From the NCBI GenBank assembly GCA_030151135.1, contig JASLEQ010000297.1, forward strand, positions 1 through 8,840: a stretch of DNA of 8,840 bases, written 5' to 3'. A program made the position numbers and the translations under genes. Shown here piece by piece: positions 6,585 to 8,840 of this stretch (its first letter is position 1; each line of letters starts with the position of its first letter). This DNA comes from Candidatus Sulfotelmatobacter sp. Its GTDB lineage: Bacteria > Acidobacteriota > Terriglobia > Terriglobales > SbA1. The notes beneath the pieces are model-generated. The model saw nothing but the letters and a program-made list of their open reading frames with translations. It did no database searches and was not told the DNA's origin.

Positions 6585-6821
6585 TTACGCCTGACCTTCC
6601 GACTTCTTTACCGCGAGTTCGGCGCCCTGGAACCCAATCTTGCTATGTGTGCCATCGCAGAACGGCTTGTTAACCGAGCCGCCGCAACGGCAAAGAGAAA
6701 ATGCGGTCTTCCCGCTAAGGTCATAGGGTGTGCCGTTGGCATCGACCAACTCCACTGTGCCCTCAGCCGCTTCCACGCGAAAAGGTCCATTCGGACGAAC
6801 AGTAATCTTCACTTGAGCCAC
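6585..6821 (-). CDS. CDGSH-type iron-sulfur protein
   Basis: Small predicted cytosolic 2Fe-2S protein of 78 residues. The cluster motif CRCGGSVNKPFCDGTH (44-59) supplies the three cysteines and one histidine (C44, C46, C55, H59) typical of the CDGSH/mitoNEET fold. Here the name motif reads CDGTH, a Ser-to-Thr change that leaves the ligands intact. There is one motif, so the protein would probably act as a dimer, as single-motif members do. The N-terminal 40 residues form the beta-strand part common in bacterial single-domain members (ITVRPNGPFRVEAAEGTVELVD). The start is GTG 6821, with GGAGG 7 nt upstream. The family is tied to redox sensing, electron transfer or cluster transfer; its role here is unknown. 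The oxidoreductase gene is 90 bp downstream on the same strand, and the glycosyltransferase ends 96 bp upstream. Confidence 0.93.
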   Translation of the reverse strand: MAQVKITVRPNGPFRVEAAEGTVELVDANGTPYDLSGKTAFSLCRCGGSVNKPFCDGTHSKIGFQGAELAVKKSEGQA

Positions 6822-6828
6822 AGAAATT

Positions 6829-6833
6829 CCTCC
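6829..6833 (-). promoter_or_regulatory. Shine-Dalgarno site of the CDGSH gene
   Basis: The minus strand carries GGAGG 7 nt before GTG 6821, fixing this non-ATG start. It is immediately preceded by a 6-bp hairpin (6834-6848), which could affect access to the site. Confidence 0.8.
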
Positions 6834-6864
6834 AAACCTTACAGGTTTCTAGTAAGCCTAGAAA
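6834..6864 (-). promoter_or_regulatory. two overlapping inverted repeats in the CDGSH leader (candidate operator or RNA switch)
   Basis: AAACCT-TAC-AGGTTT (6834-6848) is a perfect 6-bp inverted repeat next to the Shine-Dalgarno site. TTTCTAG-TAAGC-CTAGAAA (6846-6864) is a perfect 7-bp inverted repeat. They share 6846-6848, so as RNA hairpins they would compete for those bases. As DNA, the 7-bp dyad is a plausible dimeric repressor site. A weak -10-like TATCTT precedes it on the minus strand, with no clear -35. No known regulator's consensus was recognised. Confidence 0.5.
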
Positions 6865-6917
6865 AGATACCACTAAGCCAGTTCCGCTGTCTTGTCGGAG
6901 AAGTTGCCCTGTGAGGA

Positions 6918-8036
6918 TTACGCGGCCTTCGCGCGTTGGGACTTCAGGCTGCGATATAACTGCAGGAACTGATCGATCATGCGCTTGGTCGTAAATCGCT
7001 CGCGGGCGCGAGAGTAAGCGAGTTCAGAATAGGCACGGCGCATCGCGCGATCTTCATTCAATCGACGAATGTTTTCGGCAAGGCTCGCGGAATCGTTTTT
7101 GCGGAAATAGAAAGCGGCGTCACCCCACACTTCGCGATAGCTGGGAATATCGTTTGCCACAATTGCGCAACGTGAAAATGCGGCTTCCAGGACGCCCATG
7201 CCCAGCGGTTCGTAGCGTGAGGTCGCAGCATAAATGGAGGCGCGGCTATAAAGAGCCCGCAACTGCGCATCCGTCTGCGGTCCCCGAATCGCAACCGACG
7301 TTTCTTCAGTCGCAACCTTGACATCCGCCCGAATGGGAACGCGTGGCATCGGCACCGTCTGTTCAGCTCCCACGATGCACACCGGCAGGGGATGCGGTTG
7401 CTGGGTCAGCAGGAATACCTGCTTGCCCGCATCCACCAGACGCCCGACGGCCAGCACGCAATCGTCTTTGCTGACATACGGATTGAAAAAGATGGGATTA
7501 CGCCCGGGATAAATCACTTCCGCGCGACGAGGCTGCATGTACGCATCGCAGATCTGTTCCAGCATCCAGTTCGATGGCGCCACCAGCGCGTCCGCACAGG
7601 CAATCCCGTTCAACACCGTGCGGCGGTACCACGGCAGCGATCGCGGCGACTGTGGCGGACGATCATGCACCGACTGTCCCCACGTGATCAAATCGCCCTG
7701 CGCCATAATCACGCGCGGCACGTCCACCGGAAGATTGCCATAGCAGAACTGGTTGAGGTGGAGAACATCCGGCCGCAGTTCTTTCACTAACCGCATCAAG
7801 AAGTCCGAGGACTCGGGCAGGTCCTCTTCCGCCTCCTGCATCCACTCCAGGCGGAATGCCGTTGGCCGGTAATCCAGGCCGTGAAGATGGTCCATCCACG
7901 AGGTCTGGTCTGGCATCGGTATTTCTCCGAAGCTGACCAGCGTGACTCGCACACCCCGGGTCACGAGCCCGGTGACCAGTTCGCGGGCATATACCCATGA
8001 GCTCGTCAGTGAGTCCGCTGTGACCAGAACGTGCAC
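6918..8036 (-). CDS. glycosyltransferase family 4 (GT-B fold)
   Basis: Predicted sugar transferase of 372 residues that would move a sugar from a nucleotide-sugar donor to an unknown acceptor, usually in polysaccharide, lipid or small-molecule glycosylation. The N-terminal Rossmann-like domain begins VHVLVTADSL and contains ARELVTGLVTRGVRVTLVSFG (18-37). The C-terminal donor domain has AVGRLVDAGK (196-205; R199 and K205 fit donor phosphate binding) and the retaining-GT EX7E motif EPLGMGVLE (E276, E284). GTG 8036 was chosen as start because GGAGG lies 4 nt upstream and the family fold starts right there. The frame is open to ATG 8186, but that extension (50 residues) has no family-like sequence, no ribosome-binding site, and contains a hairpin and a candidate promoter. 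No membrane segment is evident. No other sugar genes are in view, so the product cannot be named. Confidence 0.88.
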   Translation of the reverse strand: MHVLVTADSLTSSWVYARELVTGLVTRGVRVTLVSFGEIPMPDQTSWMDHLHGLDYRPTAFRLEWMQEAEEDLPESSDFLMRLVKELRPDVLHLNQFCYGNLPVDVPRVIMAQGDLITWGQSVHDRPPQSPRSLPWYRRTVLNGIACADALVAPSNWMLEQICDAYMQPRRAEVIYPGRNPIFFNPYVSKDDCVLAVGRLVDAGKQVFLLTQQPHPLPVCIVGAEQTVPMPRVPIRADVKVATEETSVAIRGPQTDAQLRALYSRASIYAATSRYEPLGMGVLEAAFSRCAIVANDIPSYREVWGDAAFYFRKNDSASLAENIRRLNEDRAMRRAYSELAYSRARERFTTKRMIDQFLQLYRSLKSQRAKAA

Positions 8037-8040
8037 AGAA

Positions 8041-8045
8041 CCTCC
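8041..8045 (-). promoter_or_regulatory. Shine-Dalgarno site fixing GTG start of the glycosyltransferase
   Basis: The minus strand reads GGAGG-TTCT-GTG. This decides the start at 8036 rather than ATG 8186 and shortens the protein from 422 to 372 residues. Confidence 0.75.
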
Positions 8046-8085
8046 GGACGAAATGCCGCGATCCACGCAGACTTCGCCGCTGTCT

Positions 8086-8091
8086 ATTGTA
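8086..8091 (-). promoter_or_regulatory. candidate -10 box of the glycosyltransferase gene
   Basis: TACAAT on the minus strand matches the -10 consensus at 5 of 6 positions. Transcription would start near 8079 and leave a leader of about 43 nt before GTG 8036. The sequence 17 bp upstream (TTTTCC) is a poor -35 box, so this is tentative. It lies between the hairpin at 8165-8203 and the chosen start, as expected if the gene has its own promoter. Confidence 0.35.
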
Positions 8092-8164
8092 ATGAGATGA
8101 GTCGTGGGGGAAAAGCGATTTCCGGTGCGGCAACCGATTTCAGCCGTCCGAGGGCATTCAAAGC

Positions 8165-8203
8165 GTGACCCGCCTCTCGCTGCCATTTCGAAAGGTGGGT
8201 CAC
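8165..8203 (-). terminator. hairpin downstream of the TonB-dependent protein gene (candidate terminator)
   Basis: GTGACCCGCCT (8165-8175) and AGGTGGGTCAC (8193-8203) are inverted copies with one mismatch (A-C in the minus-strand transcript), separated by 17 nt. The hairpin starts 13 nt after the stop codon of the TonB-dependent protein gene. The stem is GC-rich, but only a short T-run (GCTTTG) follows, so termination may be weak or factor-assisted. Confidence 0.5.
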
Positions 8204-8216
8204 TATCTGGAGTGCA

Positions 8217-8840
8217 TCAGAATTGGAATTTCAGCGCCAGCTGCATCAAACGGGGATCCTGCGCCGCCAGGATTTGATTGAACGTCGGCGAACTGATGTC
8301 GCTGTCGGGTAACCGGAAGTTCGTGTGATTTAGGAAGTTGAAGAACTCCACACGGAATTGGAATTCCTTGCCTTCGGCTACCGGGATGTTCTTGAACGCC
8401 GAGAAATCCCAGTCTGCGTAGCCGGGCCCCTGTGCGATGTTACGCCCCGCCGTACCGAATTGCTGTACCGGAGAATTCGGATCGGGCGTGATCCGCTGGA
8501 AAGCCGCGGCGTTCAACCAGGCTGCTGCTGTCTTGGGCCCGGAATTTGGATTCTGACCCGGCACCATGTTCGGTCGGTTGGCCGAAAAGCCAGTGATTTC
8601 CGGAGCGCTGCCCTGCTCGGACACATCGACGGAGTCAAACACGGTGAACGGGGTTCCGGTCATCACAGACGCAATCCCGTTCAGCTGCCATCGGCCCAGG
8701 ATTTGTTGATACCAGCCGTGAGGATGCTGGTAAGCCGGAATCGCCCACTGGTAGCTCAGCACCAGCCGCTGACGCGAATCGAAGAGCGAGCGCCCGCGCT
8801 CAGCCGCAAGATTAAATGGATCCTGCGCCAGATCGTTCTC
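8217..8840 (-). CDS. TonB-dependent / Oar-like outer-membrane protein, C-terminal part (5' end outside window)
   Basis: This is the last 207 residues of a large outer-membrane beta-barrel protein. An internal GTG at 8762 could be mistaken for a start, but the frame continues to the window edge with AAERGRSLFDSRQRLVLSYQW, the conserved run seen before the last strands of acidobacterial carboxypeptidase-regulatory-domain/TonB receptors. Other family-like stretches are LGRWQLNGIASVMTGTPFTV, NIAQGPGYADWDFSAFKNI, FQFRVEFFNFLNHTNFRLPD and the ending ALKFQF. The terminal Phe is the usual signal for barrel insertion into the outer membrane. Full-length relatives are about 1,000 residues or more, so most of the gene, including the signal peptide, plug and most of the barrel, lies to the right. 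The family is linked to uptake or binding of large substrates such as glycans or siderophores; the ligand cannot be told here. A hairpin follows the stop codon. Confidence 0.9.
   Translation of the reverse strand, partial: ENDLAQDPFNLAAERGRSLFDSRQRLVLSYQWAIPAYQHPHGWYQQILGRWQLNGIASVMTGTPFTVFDSVDVSEQGSAPEITGFSANRPNMVPGQNPNSGPKTAAAWLNAAAFQRITPDPNSPVQQFGTAGRNIAQGPGYADWDFSAFKNIPVAEGKEFQFRVEFFNFLNHTNFRLPDSDISSPTFNQILAAQDPRLMQLALKFQF

Noticed and set aside
8184..8186. ATG 8186 as start of the glycosyltransferase
   Set aside because: No ribosome-binding site, it lies in the loop of a hairpin, and the extra 50 residues do not look like the family.
8760..8762. GTG 8762 as the start of an independent small protein
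   Set aside because: The upstream frame continues to the edge with conserved TonB-receptor sequence, so it is an internal codon.

Overview
The window (8,840 bp, moderately GC-rich) looks like chromosomal DNA of an acidobacterium or a close relative. The best lineage clue is the gene fragment at the right edge: the C-terminal part of a large TonB-dependent, Oar-like outer-membrane protein of the kind that is greatly expanded in Acidobacteria. This is inference from protein style; no rRNA or other marker gene is present. No tRNA, CRISPR array, insertion sequence or phage gene was seen.

Left half (1-4532, all on +): a stand-alone LON substrate-binding domain protein whose first codons lie outside the window; an AAA+ ATPase of the magnesium-chelatase ChlI / MoxR type; a VWA-domain protein with a complete MIDAS; and a rhomboid intramembrane protease with an N-terminal zinc ribbon. 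The AAA+ and VWA genes are 71 bp apart and form a classic ATPase/VWA pair. No chelatase H subunit lies nearby, so a chaperone, remodelling or metal-insertion role is more likely than chlorophyll synthesis. The LON and rhomboid genes are separated from the pair by 164 and 102 bp; a shared proteostasis role is speculative.

Right half (4542-8840, all on -): reading leftwards from the right edge come the truncated TonB-dependent protein, a hairpin, a family 4 glycosyltransferase, a small CDGSH-type iron-sulfur protein, and a Tat-exported FAD oxidoreductase resembling spermidine dehydrogenase. The two halves converge at 4532/4542, where the stop codons are 9 bp apart.

Starts: strong Shine-Dalgarno sites fix GTG starts for the oxidoreductase (6494), the CDGSH protein (6821) and the glycosyltransferase (8036). 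The last replaces a longer ORF that would start at 8186.

The least explained features are in the short intergenic spacers. Two spacers (2260-2330 and 6495-6584) carry tandem 7-bp units with consensus close to RRNAGCT, and each contains inverted arms able to form a hairpin just before the next start codon. A third spacer (3567-3668) carries three CTTYGTG-like units. The leader of the CDGSH gene has two overlapping inverted repeats. No gene-free stretch exceeds 300 bp; the longest (8037-8216 and 599-762) hold candidate promoters and a hairpin.
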